A DNA stretch of 64,000 nucleotides from Fictibacillus nanhaiensis (GTDB lineage Bacteria > Bacillota > Bacilli > Bacillales > Fictibacillaceae), in the NCBI GenBank assembly GCA_017052515.1, contig JAFHKR010000039.1, forward strand, positions 1,736,001-1,800,000, read 5' to 3'. The notes beneath the pieces were generated by a model, which did no database searches, was not told the origin of the DNA, and saw only the letters and a list, made by a program, of their open reading frames with translations. Of this stretch, positions 9,639 to 20,926 are shown piece after piece (the stretch's first letter is position 1; each line of letters starts with the position of its first letter). The position numbers and the translations under genes are program-made.

Positions 9639-9687
9639 ACTATTTCACCCCTTTCTATAAGTTAACTATTTGTTGTGGTGTTTTTGT

Positions 9688-11876
<2,189 letters not shown>

Positions 11877-11894
11877 GTAATCTATTCCTGCTTT

Positions 11895-12086
11895 CTATTT
11901 AAATCGACCTATGATCATGAAGATCAAGGAAAGTACCACACTGATGATAATAGAAGTCACGATCGGAAAATAGACAGTTGTGTTTCCTTTTTTCCAAACC
12001 ATATCACCAGGAAGTTTACCTATATACGTCCCTACTAATCCTATAATAATTAGAACGATTCCTGCAACGATTAACAGTCGGTTCAA
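11895..12086 (-). CDS. DUF2905 family small membrane protein
   Basis: Protein of 63 residues with two hydrophobic helices (about 3-23 and 41-60) around a loop with [13 protein letters not shown], the DUF2905 signature. It overlaps the end of ruvB by 4 bases, which suggests translational coupling. Function unknown; the same small gene occupies this place in other Bacilli. Confidence 0.85.
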   Translation of the reverse strand: MNRLLIVAGIVLIIIGLVGTYIGKLPGDMVWKKGNTTVYFPIVTSIIISVVLSLIFMIIGRFK

Positions 12087-13084
12087 TCCGCGGACGCCTC
12101 CAGTCCAAAGTATTGATAGGCCTGTTCTGTAACCATACGTCCACGTGGAGTACGTTGTAAAAAACCAATCTGAAGAAGATAAGGCTCATAAACATCTTCA
12201 ATGGTCATCGATTCTTCACCAATTGTAGCCGAAATGGTCTCTAGACCTACAGGACCGCCTTTATACGTGTGAATGATCCCTAGTAATAATTTATGGTCAA
12301 TATGGTCTAAACCTAAACGGTCTACTTGCAGAAGCTCTAAAGCTTTCTGACAGATCGGCAAAGAAATCGTATCCTTGCCTTCAACCTGAACAAAATCCCT
12401 TACTCGGCGTAACAACCGGTTAGCAATCCTCGGAGTACCTCTTGATCTTCTCGCAATCTCTTCTGCTGATAGATCATCTACTCTTACCCCAAATACGTCC
12501 CCAGTCCGTCTTACGATCTCACCAAGCTCATCTGGCTTATAATATTCCAGCCTTGCGAGCACACCAAAACGATCACGAAGAGGAGCTGATAAAGATCCCG
12601 CTCTTGTGGTAGCACCAATCAAAGTGAAAGGAGGCAAATCTAATCTCACAGACCTGGCAACCTCTCCTTTTCCAATCACGATATCTAAACAAAAATCTTC
12701 CATTGCAGAATATAGAATCTCTTCAATCGCACGGGATAATCGGTGGATTTCATCAATAAATAAAACATCACCTGGCTCTAAAGAGGTCAATATGGCTGCT
12801 AAATCACCTGGACGTTCAATAGCTGGTCCACTTGTTGTCCTCAAGTTAACTTCCATCTCGTTTGCAATGATCGATGCCAACGTTGTCTTCCCTAGACCTG
12901 GAGGCCCGTACAGCAATACATGATCAAGAGGTTCATTGCGAAGCTTTGCAGCTTTAATAAAGATCCGCAAATTGTCCTTTACAGAGGTTTGTCCAATATA
13001 CTCGTCTAAAAGTTCAGGGCGCAGGCTTAACTCGATATTTGCTTCATCTTGACGTTCTTCTGAAGAAACAATTCTCTCTTCCAT
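12083..13084 (-). CDS. ruvB: Holliday junction branch migration ATPase RuvB
   Basis: Protein of 333 residues. AAA+ motor that drives branch migration with RuvA. Walker [12 protein letters not shown] near residue 60, Walker B FIDEIHR, sensor region [18 protein letters not shown], and a C-terminal winged helix ending near FLQRTPRGR. It begins 14 bases after ruvA. Confidence 0.98.
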   Translation of the reverse strand: MEERIVSSEERQDEANIELSLRPELLDEYIGQTSVKDNLRIFIKAAKLRNEPLDHVLLYGPPGLGKTTLASIIANEMEVNLRTTSGPAIERPGDLAAILTSLEPGDVLFIDEIHRLSRAIEEILYSAMEDFCLDIVIGKGEVARSVRLDLPPFTLIGATTRAGSLSAPLRDRFGVLARLEYYKPDELGEIVRRTGDVFGVRVDDLSAEEIARRSRGTPRIANRLLRRVRDFVQVEGKDTISLPICQKALELLQVDRLGLDHIDHKLLLGIIHTYKGGPVGLETISATIGEESMTIEDVYEPYLLQIGFLQRTPRGRMVTEQAYQYFGLEASAD

Positions 13085-13098
13085 ACATCCTCACGTCC

Positions 13099-13692
13099 TT
13101 ATGAATTCATTAACTTCTTCAATGCAGCTTTAACATATTCGTTGGCTGACATCTTCTCTTTTTTAAGTTCCGGCAGAATTTTTTGAATCTCTTTTCTGCC
13201 ATAACCTAAGACAGCAAGAGCCTCAAGTGCTTCATCAAGTTCATCACTCTCAGGTTCAACATCTGCAAATAGTCCATCGGTAAATTCAGCATCTGCGAAG
13301 ATGGAGATCTTGCCTTTCAGATCTAAGATCATCTGACGAGCTGTCTTCTTTCCTACACCTGGAAACTTCGTTAGGAACTTTTCATCTTCTTGCTCGATCG
13401 CATTGACCACTTGTTCTGGCTGACCGAAGGCAACGATCGCTAATGCTCCTTTTGGGCCAATTCCTGACACGTTCAATAGTTTTAAAAACAAGTCACGTTC
13501 TTTTCTGTTCTTGAAACCGTAAAGAGCAAGTATATCCTCACGAACATATTGATACGTATATACCGTCTTCTGATCGTTCAATTTATAGATAAAAGGATTG
13601 GGACATAAAATTTTATATCCGATTCCATTGTTGTTAATCACAATATATTCTGCGGTTATGTAATCTACATTTCCAGAAATACTTTCAATCAA
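13099..13692 (-). CDS. ruvA: Holliday junction binding protein RuvA
   Basis: Protein of 197 residues. It has an N-terminal OB fold ([19 protein letters not shown]), two helix-hairpin-helix motifs ([31 protein letters not shown]) and a C-terminal domain III that regulates RuvB. It is the first gene of the ruvAB-queA-tgt-yajC cluster. bofC, which precedes ruvA in B. subtilis, is not present here. Confidence 0.97.
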   Translation of the reverse strand: MIESISGNVDYITAEYIVINNNGIGYKILCPNPFIYKLNDQKTVYTYQYVREDILALYGFKNRKERDLFLKLLNVSGIGPKGALAIVAFGQPEQVVNAIEQEDEKFLTKFPGVGKKTARQMILDLKGKISIFADAEFTDGLFADVEPESDELDEALEALAVLGYGRKEIQKILPELKKEKMSANEYVKAALKKLMNS

Positions 13693-13717
13693 ATTCTTCT
13701 CTCCCTAACGCTAAACA

Positions 13718-13731
13718 CGAGCGTATGTTTC
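13718..13731. promoter_or_regulatory. candidate LexA/DinR box upstream of ruvA
   Basis: Minus-strand GAAACATACGCTCG differs at three positions from the Bacillus SOS operator pattern CGAACATACGTTCG. It lies about 26 bases before the ruvA start, downstream of a possible TACAAT -10. ruvAB is SOS-controlled in B. subtilis; the call here rests on this partial match. Confidence 0.4.
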
Positions 13732-13822
13732 TATTGCTTATTGTATCATAGGCTCCCCCTTAATTCCTTATAAAAAGCGAATTTGATTTCTTTATAAGGA
13801 TCTTATGCGCTACCTTTTTGCA

Positions 13823-13895
13823 AGTAGTTAATTCCCGCTCTAGGTTACTCGCTTTTTAGGGGACAAGCGGTGAACCACTTTCATACACTCATCTT
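13823..13895 (+). repeat. truncated palindromic repeat, copy 2
   Basis: AGTAGTTAATTCCCGCTCTA then GGGGACAAGCGGTGAACCAC match the left half of the family with substitutions. The right half is missing. It sits between ruvA and the lipoprotein terminator. Confidence 0.65.
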
Positions 13896-13912
13896 AAGTA
13901 ATTAAATTCACA

Positions 13913-13958
13913 AAAAAAGAACTGCACAAAAGTTGTTTTAACTTTTGACAGTTCTTTT
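13913..13958 (-). terminator. intrinsic terminator after the YhcN-type lipoprotein gene
   Basis: Long hairpin: AAAAGAACTG and AAAAGTT arms pair with AACTTTT and CAGTTCTTTT around a short loop. The minus-strand transcript ends in a T run. Confidence 0.75.
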
Positions 13959-13961
13959 ATA

Positions 13962-14549
13962 CTAGCGGTTGTTTTCGAAAGGACGTTTTATCGCATTTCC
14001 AAGGTCACTGCCGGCATTTACGATATCGTTGCTAATTCCGCGAACATCTGATTCAACTTCCGTGTAAGCACGGCCATCTCGCAGATTGTTATCAACGTTC
14101 TCAATGCGGTTAACCATATCTCGATCAGCTACGATCTTCACATCACGATTTGGTGCCAATTTTGAAGTGATCTCTCTAACTTTGTTAGTTAGTTCGGTCT
14201 TCTTCTTATTATCCGTGTCTATTCCTACAATGACGTTGTTATCCTCAAGAATAACGTGAGCATCGTCTACACCCCGGATGTCATTGACATTTTTCGCAAT
14301 TCGTTCAGCAAGTTTACCATCATAATCTTCATGGTATGTGGCAGTATGATCATTTACATCTCGATCAGTCATATCAGTTATGAATCCATTACCCCGGTCA
14401 AGATCACCACGATTATCTCCCTCGTTAGAGTAGTATCCAATCGGTCGAACATCGTTGTCATTCTTATCCTGAGATTCATTTACACCGTTACAGCCTACGA
14501 GACCTACAGCTAGGATTGTTACGGTAAGTGATTTCCCTAAAAAGTTCAA
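13962..14549 (-). CDS. coxA: YhcN/YlaJ family sporulation lipoprotein, CoxA-like
   Basis: Protein of 195 residues. The first 20 residues form a lipoprotein signal with lipobox LVGC (Cys20). The mature part has the YhcN/YlaJ-type fold: KLAERIAKNVNDIRGVDDAHVILEDNNVIVGID, then VREITSKLAPNRDVKIVAD. The start is a TTG, 8 bases after GGAGG. Its place beside safA matches B. subtilis coxA (yrbB), a spore cortex-associated protein, so orthology is likely but the exact role is inferred. It has its own terminator. Confidence 0.75.
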   Translation of the reverse strand: MNFLGKSLTVTILAVGLVGCNGVNESQDKNDNDVRPIGYYSNEGDNRGDLDRGNGFITDMTDRDVNDHTATYHEDYDGKLAERIAKNVNDIRGVDDAHVILEDNNVIVGIDTDNKKKTELTNKVREITSKLAPNRDVKIVADRDMVNRIENVDNNLRDGRAYTEVESDVRGISNDIVNAGSDLGNAIKRPFENNR

Positions 14550-14621
14550 TGGAAAAACCTCCTTTCACCATTAGCTTGGCAGAAGAAGGCTCTAAATAAT
14601 CTGTTAAATGTAGGATGATTG

Positions 14622-15602
14622 TTAACTCATTCTCTTTATTATCTTTTCGATAAACTTTTTTCTGTGAGAAAAATCACGCAAAGTAAATCTCGTTACGGCA
14701 TTGATCATTTCTTTGTCCCCTGTTTTAAGGGCCCTGTTCCATTCTCGATAGAGATCCGTGGGAAATACCAGACTTATTACGAACCATCTTTTTGTAAACC
14801 ATTTTAAGAAAACTTCATTCCCTATCTCTTCCATCTTTTCATACGACCAATGCCAAAATGGTAAGATACGATTCGCATACTGTAACCAATCAAATGCTTG
14901 AGGAACTGCTGCAAAAAGATCAAAATCAATCAGATACGTATCTTTTTCTTTATATTTCACAAAATTATGTGGAGCAACATCTCCATGTGTGATCTCTTTT
15001 TTCTTGTACGCTTTATTCTCTAGCTTTTCAACAGCTTCATGATCAAAGTGGTTTAAACTCCATTCTCCCCACATGATGATTTCTGAAATTAAAGGACGCA
15101 TCTGATGATTCCAATTTGCTGATCTTGCATGAAATTTAAAAGCGTCCAGTCTGTCACTCCACTTTTTAAATAAAGAGTACGAGGACAATTGTTCATAAAG
15201 GGGTAGCGGTATGTTTTTTGAAAAAGAATGAAAACGGGTGATTGCCTCTACTCCAGCTTTGACATCGTCCTTATTGCCAAAATGAAGACCTTCTCCCTTA
15301 TAAAATGGCATGATTGCCCAAATGTATTTTCCGAATTGAACCGTTTTTTTCTGGTTTGGATATGACGTATACGTTCCCATTATCCTCGGTTTTTGGCCAT
15401 GATATAGTTTAGAGAGCTTTAATTGCTTATTGCATGTTTCTGACCTGCTAAACCCTTTTAAAACAAACTTTCCTTGCTTGGTTTTAATCCAGATAACGTT
15501 CTCTCGAAAAAAACCAAAGTCAATCACTTCAAGACCCAGTTCATTCATCTTTTTTAAAAAAAGACGATCCCCTTGGAAATCGTCCCTTACGACCCTATTC
15601 AT
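14622..15602 (-). CDS. CotS-like aminoglycoside-phosphotransferase-fold kinase
   Basis: About 326 residues from the ATG at 15602, which overlaps the safA stop; an in-frame ATG at 15632 is also possible. It has the APH-fold marks: N-lobe lysine in KTKQGKFVLKGFS, catalytic loop ITHGDVAPHNF and metal site LIDFDLF. Similar kinases of the CotS/YutH group are spore-coat associated, and the overlap with safA suggests a coat-related role. The substrate is unknown. Compared with ysxE and its neighbour in this window, this copy keeps the catalytic residues. Confidence 0.75.
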   Translation of the reverse strand: MNRVVRDDFQGDRLFLKKMNELGLEVIDFGFFRENVIWIKTKQGKFVLKGFSRSETCNKQLKLSKLYHGQKPRIMGTYTSYPNQKKTVQFGKYIWAIMPFYKGEGLHFGNKDDVKAGVEAITRFHSFSKNIPLPLYEQLSSYSLFKKWSDRLDAFKFHARSANWNHQMRPLISEIIMWGEWSLNHFDHEAVEKLENKAYKKKEITHGDVAPHNFVKYKEKDTYLIDFDLFAAVPQAFDWLQYANRILPFWHWSYEKMEEIGNEVFLKWFTKRWFVISLVFPTDLYREWNRALKTGDKEMINAVTRFTLRDFSHRKKFIEKIIKRMS

Positions 15603-17226
15603 CTTCTTCCGTTTCTTCCATAAAGTTCTCATCTATCTCACGAGATTGCGCTTGTGAATATGGGTTTGGCATACCTTGTTGCATCTGTTGAGGCATACTA
15701 GGCATTCCTCCACCCTGCGGCATCATACCCATCTGACTCATTCCTGGCATTCCACCACCTTGTGGCATCATCCCCATCTGACTCATCCCTGGCATTCCTC
15801 CACCTTGTGGCATCATACCCATCTGACCCATCCCTGGCATTCCTCCACCTTGTGGCATCATACCCATCTGACCCATCCCTGGCATCCCTGGCATTCCTGG
15901 CATTCCTCCACCTTGTGGCATCATACCCATCTGACCCATCCCTGGCATTCCTGGCATTCCTCCACCTTGTGGCATCATACCCATCTGACCCATCCCTGGC
16001 ATTCCTGGCATTCCGCCTCCTTGTGGCATCATACCCATTTGACCCATCTGTGGCATTCCTGGCATTCCGCCTCCTTGTGGCATCATACCCATCCCCATTT
16101 GACCCATCTGTGGCATTCCACTAAATCCTTGAGGCATACCCATAGGCATCATACCCATCGATCCTGGCTGTTGCATGCCCATTTGCATATCCAGCATTTG
16201 TTGCCCACCAGGTGTGTATTCTCCTGAAGGCATTTGATCCATATCTGAATCAGGATATTCTCCAAAAGGCATAGAACCTCCTTGTTGCATGCCACCTCCA
16301 CCTTGTGGATATCCACTACCATAGAGTTGTGGCATTCCACTGAAACCTTGTGGAGGCATCATTCCATAGCCTTGTGGCATTTGAGAATACGTTTGAGGTT
16401 TTGGAAACATTGGAGGCATCGAACCATACATGTTCTGCATCATTCCAGATGACTCTTCCATTAAAAATGGATGTTTATTCGGGGCATACCCGTCTTTTCC
16501 TGCATAGATTCCATGCTTGCTCGCCACATTTGGCTGGTTTGCCATATTCGGCTCGTTCGCTATGTTTGGTTGGTTTGCCATATTCGGCATGTTCGCTATG
16601 TTTGGCTGATTAGCCATATTCGGCATATTTGCTATGTTTGGCTGTTGATTCGGATATCCCATCGGTACATAGTGCCCTAGATTTGAAGATTCCACCATTC
16701 CAGCAAAGTCCTTATCATGAATAGGTGCCATAGGCTGCTTCATCGGTGCTTTCATCGGTTGATCTTTTAAAATTGGAACATCTTTTTTCATGGGCACGTC
16801 TTTTTTCATAGGCACATCTTTTTTCATCGGAACATCTTTTTTCATCGGTACATCTTTCTTTTCCATCTTTGTTGGTGCAGGCTTCATTGGTGCTGGTTTC
16901 ATTGGCGCTGGTTTCATTGGCGCTGGTTTCATTGGCGCTGGTTTCATTTCTTGTTTTATTGGAGCTGGTTTCTTTGGAGCAGGCTTAACCGGTGCTGGCT
17001 TTGGAACCTCCTGAACAGGTGCTACCGGTTTTTCTTTAACCGGTACAATAGGTTGTTCTTTCTTCATACCAGGCATCTTGATCGGGATTTTAATCTTTTC
17101 CCCCCGTTCGATAACATCTGTTTTAGAGAAACCCGGATTTGCTTTTCTTAGTTCATTTACTGGCACATCGTATTTTTCAGCGATTTTGTCGAGTGTGTCC
17201 CCTTTTTGCACAATGTGTATTCTCAC
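15595..17226 (-). CDS. safA: spore coat morphogenetic protein SafA (LysM)
   Basis: About 543 residues from a GTG at 17226, chosen because AGGAGGGAG lies 9 bases upstream and the protein then begins VRIHIVQKGDTLDKIAEKY, matching SafA. An N-terminal LysM domain (residues 1-48) binds peptidoglycan. The rest is low-complexity: KPAPM repeats, VPMKKD repeats, NIANMPNMANQP repeats and a long block of MGMMPQGGGMPGM repeats (about 15700-16130). SafA directs inner-coat assembly around the forespore and binds SpoVID, also encoded here. The repeats make the protein longer than B. subtilis SafA. Confidence 0.88.
   Translation of the reverse strand: MRIHIVQKGDTLDKIAEKYDVPVNELRKANPGFSKTDVIERGEKIKIPIKMPGMKKEQPIVPVKEKPVAPVQEVPKPAPVKPAPKKPAPIKQEMKPAPMKPAPMKPAPMKPAPMKPAPTKMEKKDVPMKKDVPMKKDVPMKKDVPMKKDVPILKDQPMKAPMKQPMAPIHDKDFAGMVESSNLGHYVPMGYPNQQPNIANMPNMANQPNIANMPNMANQPNIANEPNMANQPNVASKHGIYAGKDGYAPNKHPFLMEESSGMMQNMYGSMPPMFPKPQTYSQMPQGYGMMPPQGFSGMPQLYGSGYPQGGGGMQQGGSMPFGEYPDSDMDQMPSGEYTPGGQQMLDMQMGMQQPGSMGMMPMGMPQGFSGMPQMGQMGMGMMPQGGGMPGMPQMGQMGMMPQGGGMPGMPGMGQMGMMPQGGGMPGMPGMGQMGMMPQGGGMPGMPGMPGMGQMGMMPQGGGMPGMGQMGMMPQGGGMPGMSQMGMMPQGGGMPGMSQMGMMPQGGGMPSMPQQMQQGMPNPYSQAQSREIDENFMEETEEDE
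15700..16130 (-). repeat. tandem repeats inside safA encoding Met/Gly/Pro-rich units
   Basis: About eight units, mostly 45-54 bp, encoding variations of MGMMPQGGGMPGMPQ. Neighbouring units are nearly identical at the DNA level, including synonymous positions, which suggests recent expansion by slippage or unequal exchange. Confidence 0.9.
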
Positions 17227-17362
17227 GCTGCAAAACTCCCTCCTGCCAAATTTCCTTACAGTATATGAACATTTGGGCATATTGCTACATCGTATTAGAA
17301 GTGACATTATTCCTTTATCAATTTATGCCTCATAAAAGGAGGTTATGACAGGAGGAGAAACA

Positions 17363-18460
17363 CTACATCATTCGGTTCAATGCTGTGATTGCATATTTTT
17401 TTGTTTCTTCATCTACTTTAATTACGTTTTCTACATTCCCGTCTATAATATTTTCAAGTGACCATAACAAGTGTGCTAGATCTATACGATTCATCGTAAG
17501 GCATGGGCAGAGATTTGGGTTTAGTGAGACGATTTTCTTGTCACTGAACTGTTGAGCCAATCTGTTTACAAGATTCATCTCTGTTCCGACAGCCCAGCTT
17601 GTTCCTGGTTCGGCATGTTTGATCGTCTCAATAATAAAATGAGTAGATCCATTCAGATCACTAGCTCTTACAACCTCATGCGTACATTCTGGATGAACAA
17701 TAATCTGAAACTCTGAATGATTCTCTCTAAAATCTGCAATCTGACCCACGGTAAACTTCTCATGAACAGAACAATGACCTTTCCATAGAATCACTTTGAC
17801 TTGTTCAAGGTTCTTACCGTCAAAGATTAATTGGTTAGAAATCGGATCCCAAATCGCCATATCTTCAAGTGGTACCCCTAGATCATATGCAGTATTTCTC
17901 CCTAGATGCTGATCGGGAAGAAAAAGCAATCTTTCTTTTTGTTCAAAAGCCCAGCTTACCATCTCTTTTGCGTTTGAAGAAGTAACAGTAGCCCCGCCAT
18001 TCTTCCCACAAAATGCTTTTATCTCAGCAGTTGAGTTCACATAAGTAAGTGGCAGGATCGTATTACCAAAGAGTTTTTGAAGTTCGATCCAAGCTCTCTC
18101 CGTTTGATGAATATTCGCCATATCCGCCATCGAACAGCCCGCTTTCAAATCTGGAAGAATCACAGTCTGATTGTCAGTGCTCAGCATGTCAGCTGTTTCG
18201 GCCATAAAATGGACGCCACAGAATACGATAAAGTCAGCATCTTTATTCTCTGCTGAAATTTTGGCAAGTTGTAGAGAGTCACCTGTAACATCGGCAAATT
18301 GAACAACTTCATCTTTTTGATAATGATGAGCTGGAAGGAACAAACGTGTTCCTAAACGGTTCTTGATCTCATGAATCCTAGCCTCCATCTCTTCCACTGA
18401 CATTTTGCTATATCTTTCTGGTAAGGTATTTGTTTTAGAAAACGTTTTTAGTAACGTCAT
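17363..18460 (-). CDS. nadA: quinolinate synthase A
   Basis: Protein of 365 residues. It condenses iminoaspartate with dihydroxyacetone phosphate to quinolinate using a [4Fe-4S] cluster. Likely cluster cysteines lie in [16 protein letters not shown] and [18 protein letters not shown] and KAGCSMADM are also conserved in the Bacillus type. The ATG lies inside the end of nadC (26-base overlap). It is the last gene of nadB-nadC-nadA and depends on NifS, divergently encoded, for sulfur. Confidence 0.97.
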   Translation of the reverse strand: MTLLKTFSKTNTLPERYSKMSVEEMEARIHEIKNRLGTRLFLPAHHYQKDEVVQFADVTGDSLQLAKISAENKDADFIVFCGVHFMAETADMLSTDNQTVILPDLKAGCSMADMANIHQTERAWIELQKLFGNTILPLTYVNSTAEIKAFCGKNGGATVTSSNAKEMVSWAFEQKERLLFLPDQHLGRNTAYDLGVPLEDMAIWDPISNQLIFDGKNLEQVKVILWKGHCSVHEKFTVGQIADFRENHSEFQIIVHPECTHEVVRASDLNGSTHFIIETIKHAEPGTSWAVGTEMNLVNRLAQQFSDKKIVSLNPNLCPCLTMNRIDLAHLLWSLENIIDGNVENVIKVDEETKKYAITALNRMM

Positions 18461-19298
18461 GTTTTACAACTCCTTTAACATTCATACTAATATCCAACGC
18501 TTTATAAGAGTGAGTTAAGTAACCGAGAGAAATATAATCAACACCGGTTTCACTATATTTCTTGATCTCTTCTAGAGTAATCCCGCCAGAAGCTTCCGTG
18601 ATAATATGTGAAGGCACATGTGTAAGTCTTTGTTTGATCTCTTCTGGAGTACAGTTATCAAACATGATAATATCCGCACCAGCTAATACCGCTTCAATCA
18701 CTTGTTCTTCCGTCTCTGTTTCGACTTCTACCTTCACGGTGTGTCCACACTTTTCACGCGCTGTTTCAACTGCATCACGGATAGAAGGAAATCCCGCTAA
18801 GTGATTATCCTTCAGCATGACGGTGTCGTAGAGTCCGAACCTGTGGTTGAATCCTCCTCCACATCGAACCGCATACTTTTCAAACATCCTTAATCCTGGT
18901 GTCGTCTTTCTCGTATCACAAATTCGAGTTTCACCTTCGCAAGAAGACACCGCTTTTGCAGTTAGCGTCGCTATACCAGACAGACGTTGTAAAAGGTTCA
19001 GTATGACTCTTTCTCCAGACAAGACACTTTGTCTTCTACCTGTTATCTCAGCTAACACTGTTCCTGCATTAAACATTTCTCCATCATTAACAAAGATACT
19101 CGTTTGTACCGTGTGATCGATCAGTTCATATCCGATAGACAAAATTTGCCCACCAGCCATTACTCCATTTTCTTTTGCTATAATGGTTGCGGTTACTTCT
19201 GTATGATCTTCAAAAAGAGACGCTGACAAGTCTCCTGATCCGATATCTTCAATTAAAAATTCCTGCAGCTGTTTTTTCAGCAATAATGGATTCATCAT
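18435..19298 (-). CDS. nadC: nicotinate-nucleotide diphosphorylase (carboxylating)
   Basis: Protein of 287 residues (start [10 protein letters not shown]; the second Met is equally possible). It converts quinolinate and PRPP to nicotinate mononucleotide. Motifs: [41 protein letters not shown], and the C-terminal barrel part [13 protein letters not shown]. The start overlaps the end of nadB by about 50 bases and the end overlaps nadA, so the three are probably translationally coupled. Confidence 0.97.
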   Translation of the reverse strand: MMNPLLLKKQLQEFLIEDIGSGDLSASLFEDHTEVTATIIAKENGVMAGGQILSIGYELIDHTVQTSIFVNDGEMFNAGTVLAEITGRRQSVLSGERVILNLLQRLSGIATLTAKAVSSCEGETRICDTRKTTPGLRMFEKYAVRCGGGFNHRFGLYDTVMLKDNHLAGFPSIRDAVETAREKCGHTVKVEVETETEEQVIEAVLAGADIIMFDNCTPEEIKQRLTHVPSHIITEASGGITLEEIKKYSETGVDYISLGYLTHSYKALDISMNVKGVVKHDVTKNVF

Positions 19299-20829
19299 GC
19301 CACAAACTCCTTGTTATTTTTTTTGAGTTCCAATCATTCTTTTGAGATGGAAAATCTTTTCGATAATGACTGCCTCTGCTTTCTTCTCGCTTCAGACAAC
19401 TTGTAACCGTCAACCATGCGATAGTTTGCATATTGAACCTCTTGATCACAGAGAGGGGCTGTTTGATCAGATCGGGTTTCCACGAGCACAGGTCTAATTT
19501 CTTTGCAGCTATTTCCAATTCTTCCTTGTTTCTGACGATTCCCGCATATTTATCCATGAGACGTTGAATATCTTTTTCTTCTAGAAGACCCTTGAGCTGA
19601 ATCGCTTTCTTATCCTTCATCTTCTTTCTTTTCGATAACAGCGGTTGACTATCCGATTTCTCACATGAAAGAATACTAGTTGCCGCTGCTTTTGCAAAAA
19701 CAGCTCCTTCAAGGAGAGAGTTACTCGCTAACCGATTGGCACCATGCACACCCGTATTCGCACACTCTCCTATCGCATATAACCCTCTCAAGGAGGTTTT
19801 ACCCGAGAGATCTGTAACGATTCCACCCATCGTAAAATGAGCACCAGGAGATACAGGGATCAACCCTTTATTCAAATCGATATCAGCATTCTCACAAAGC
19901 ATGGTTACTCCAGGAAATTTAGTTCTAAAACCTTTAATTGAAGAAATATCTAAGTAAACTTTCTCGCCGTGTTCATGAATCTCTTGAAATAGCCTCTTAG
20001 ATACGATATCTCGTGGTGCAAGATCTTTTAATGGATGAACGTCTTGCATAAAAGGAACTCCACTTGAGTTGACCAATATTCCACCTTGACCACGAACCGC
20101 TTCAGTAATCAAGCCCGCTGGTACTCTTCCTGATAAAAGGGTTGGATGGAACTGAACAAACTCCAAGTCCGAAAGTTCTAAGCCAGCCCGGTAAGCCATG
20201 CCTAGAACGCTCCCGTCTGATCCATATGCATTAGAAGTCGTTCCATAGATCCCTGCATAACCTCCACCTGCTAATAATGTAGTTTTGGCTTGAAAGATAG
20301 TTGTTCGGTTTTTATCATCCTTACCATACACACCGATACATCTATGATCTTGGATGATTAAGTCAACTGCGTACTGATGACTAACAACCTTAACCTTGCT
20401 CTTGACTCGTGAAATTAAAGCTTCAATCACTTTCTTGCCGGTTTGATCCCCTCCAGCATGAACGATTCGATTGCGATGGTGCCCACCTTCTTTACCTAAC
20501 ATAAAAGAACCGTTCTCATGTCTGTCAAAGCATACTCCCCACTCAGTAAGTGTGCGAACGACACTTTCACCTTCTTTCACAAGCTGTTTGACAGCTTCTT
20601 GATCATTATGATGATGACCGGCTTTGAGCGTATCTAAAAAATGCTCCGTCCAAGAGTCTTCTCTATCTATTGCTGCAGAAATTCCGCCTTGAGCTAAGAA
20701 AGAATTTGATTTCTCTGCAGAAAACTTTGTGATAACTATCACATTCTTATGCGAACTTAAATATTCAGCAGCCATCAAACCAGCGATTCCTCCACCGATG
20801 ATCAATACATCTGCTTCCATCTCTTTCAT
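19249..20829 (-). CDS. nadB: L-aspartate oxidase
   Basis: About 526 residues from the ATG at 20829, preceded by GAGGTG 10 bases upstream; a TTG 18 bases earlier overlaps that site. FAD-dependent enzyme making iminoaspartate, the first step of NAD synthesis. Seen: dinucleotide-binding IIGGGIAGLMAAEYL, SFLAQGGISAA, HHRNRIVHAGGDQTG and the C-terminal REESRGSHYRKDFP. The last residues run 50 bases into nadC. Repression by NiaR is expected because its operator lies at the transcription start. Confidence 0.96.
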   Translation of the reverse strand: MKEMEADVLIIGGGIAGLMAAEYLSSHKNVIVITKFSAEKSNSFLAQGGISAAIDREDSWTEHFLDTLKAGHHHNDQEAVKQLVKEGESVVRTLTEWGVCFDRHENGSFMLGKEGGHHRNRIVHAGGDQTGKKVIEALISRVKSKVKVVSHQYAVDLIIQDHRCIGVYGKDDKNRTTIFQAKTTLLAGGGYAGIYGTTSNAYGSDGSVLGMAYRAGLELSDLEFVQFHPTLLSGRVPAGLITEAVRGQGGILVNSSGVPFMQDVHPLKDLAPRDIVSKRLFQEIHEHGEKVYLDISSIKGFRTKFPGVTMLCENADIDLNKGLIPVSPGAHFTMGGIVTDLSGKTSLRGLYAIGECANTGVHGANRLASNSLLEGAVFAKAAATSILSCEKSDSQPLLSKRKKMKDKKAIQLKGLLEEKDIQRLMDKYAGIVRNKEELEIAAKKLDLCSWKPDLIKQPLSVIKRFNMQTIAWLTVTSCLKREESRGSHYRKDFPSQKNDWNSKKITRSLWHDESIIAEKTAAGIFN

Positions 20830-20850
20830 AAAAACAAAACACCTCAACTT

Positions 20851-20870
20851 TACACGTGTCTTGACACCTA
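20851..20870. promoter_or_regulatory. NiaR (YrxA) operator between nadB and nifS
   Basis: TACACGTGTCTTGACACCTA is an imperfect palindrome centred on GTC-TT-GAC, the known form of NiaR sites. It includes the TTGACA that could be the -35 of nifS and lies just past the nadB -10, so one bound repressor could block both directions. niaR is encoded 1.2 kb away, which supports autoregulation. Confidence 0.75.
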
Positions 20871-20898
20871 TATTTACATAGATTTAAACTAGATACAA
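20871..20898 (-). promoter_or_regulatory. candidate nadB promoter
   Basis: Minus strand TTGTAT (20893-20898), 16-base spacer, TAAATA (20871-20876), immediately followed by the NiaR operator at the expected transcription start. Confidence 0.5.
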
Positions 20899-20926
20899 CT
20901 ATTTTATTAAAACTGAGGTGGAAACC

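Noticed and set aside
15700-16130. Regular direct repeats resembling a CRISPR array
   Set aside because: Units are in frame within safA and have no unique spacers; no cas gene nearby.
15676-16227. Long plus-strand open frames rich in His/Leu/Trp (and Ser/Leu/Ala) opposite safA
   Set aside because: They are mirror images of the safA tandem repeats on the opposite strand; no ribosome site, composition unlike a protein.
17350-17460. Short plus-strand frame behind AAAGGAGG near the end of nadA
   Set aside because: Spacing to the ATG is only 2 bases and the frame is antisense to nadA codons; likely chance.
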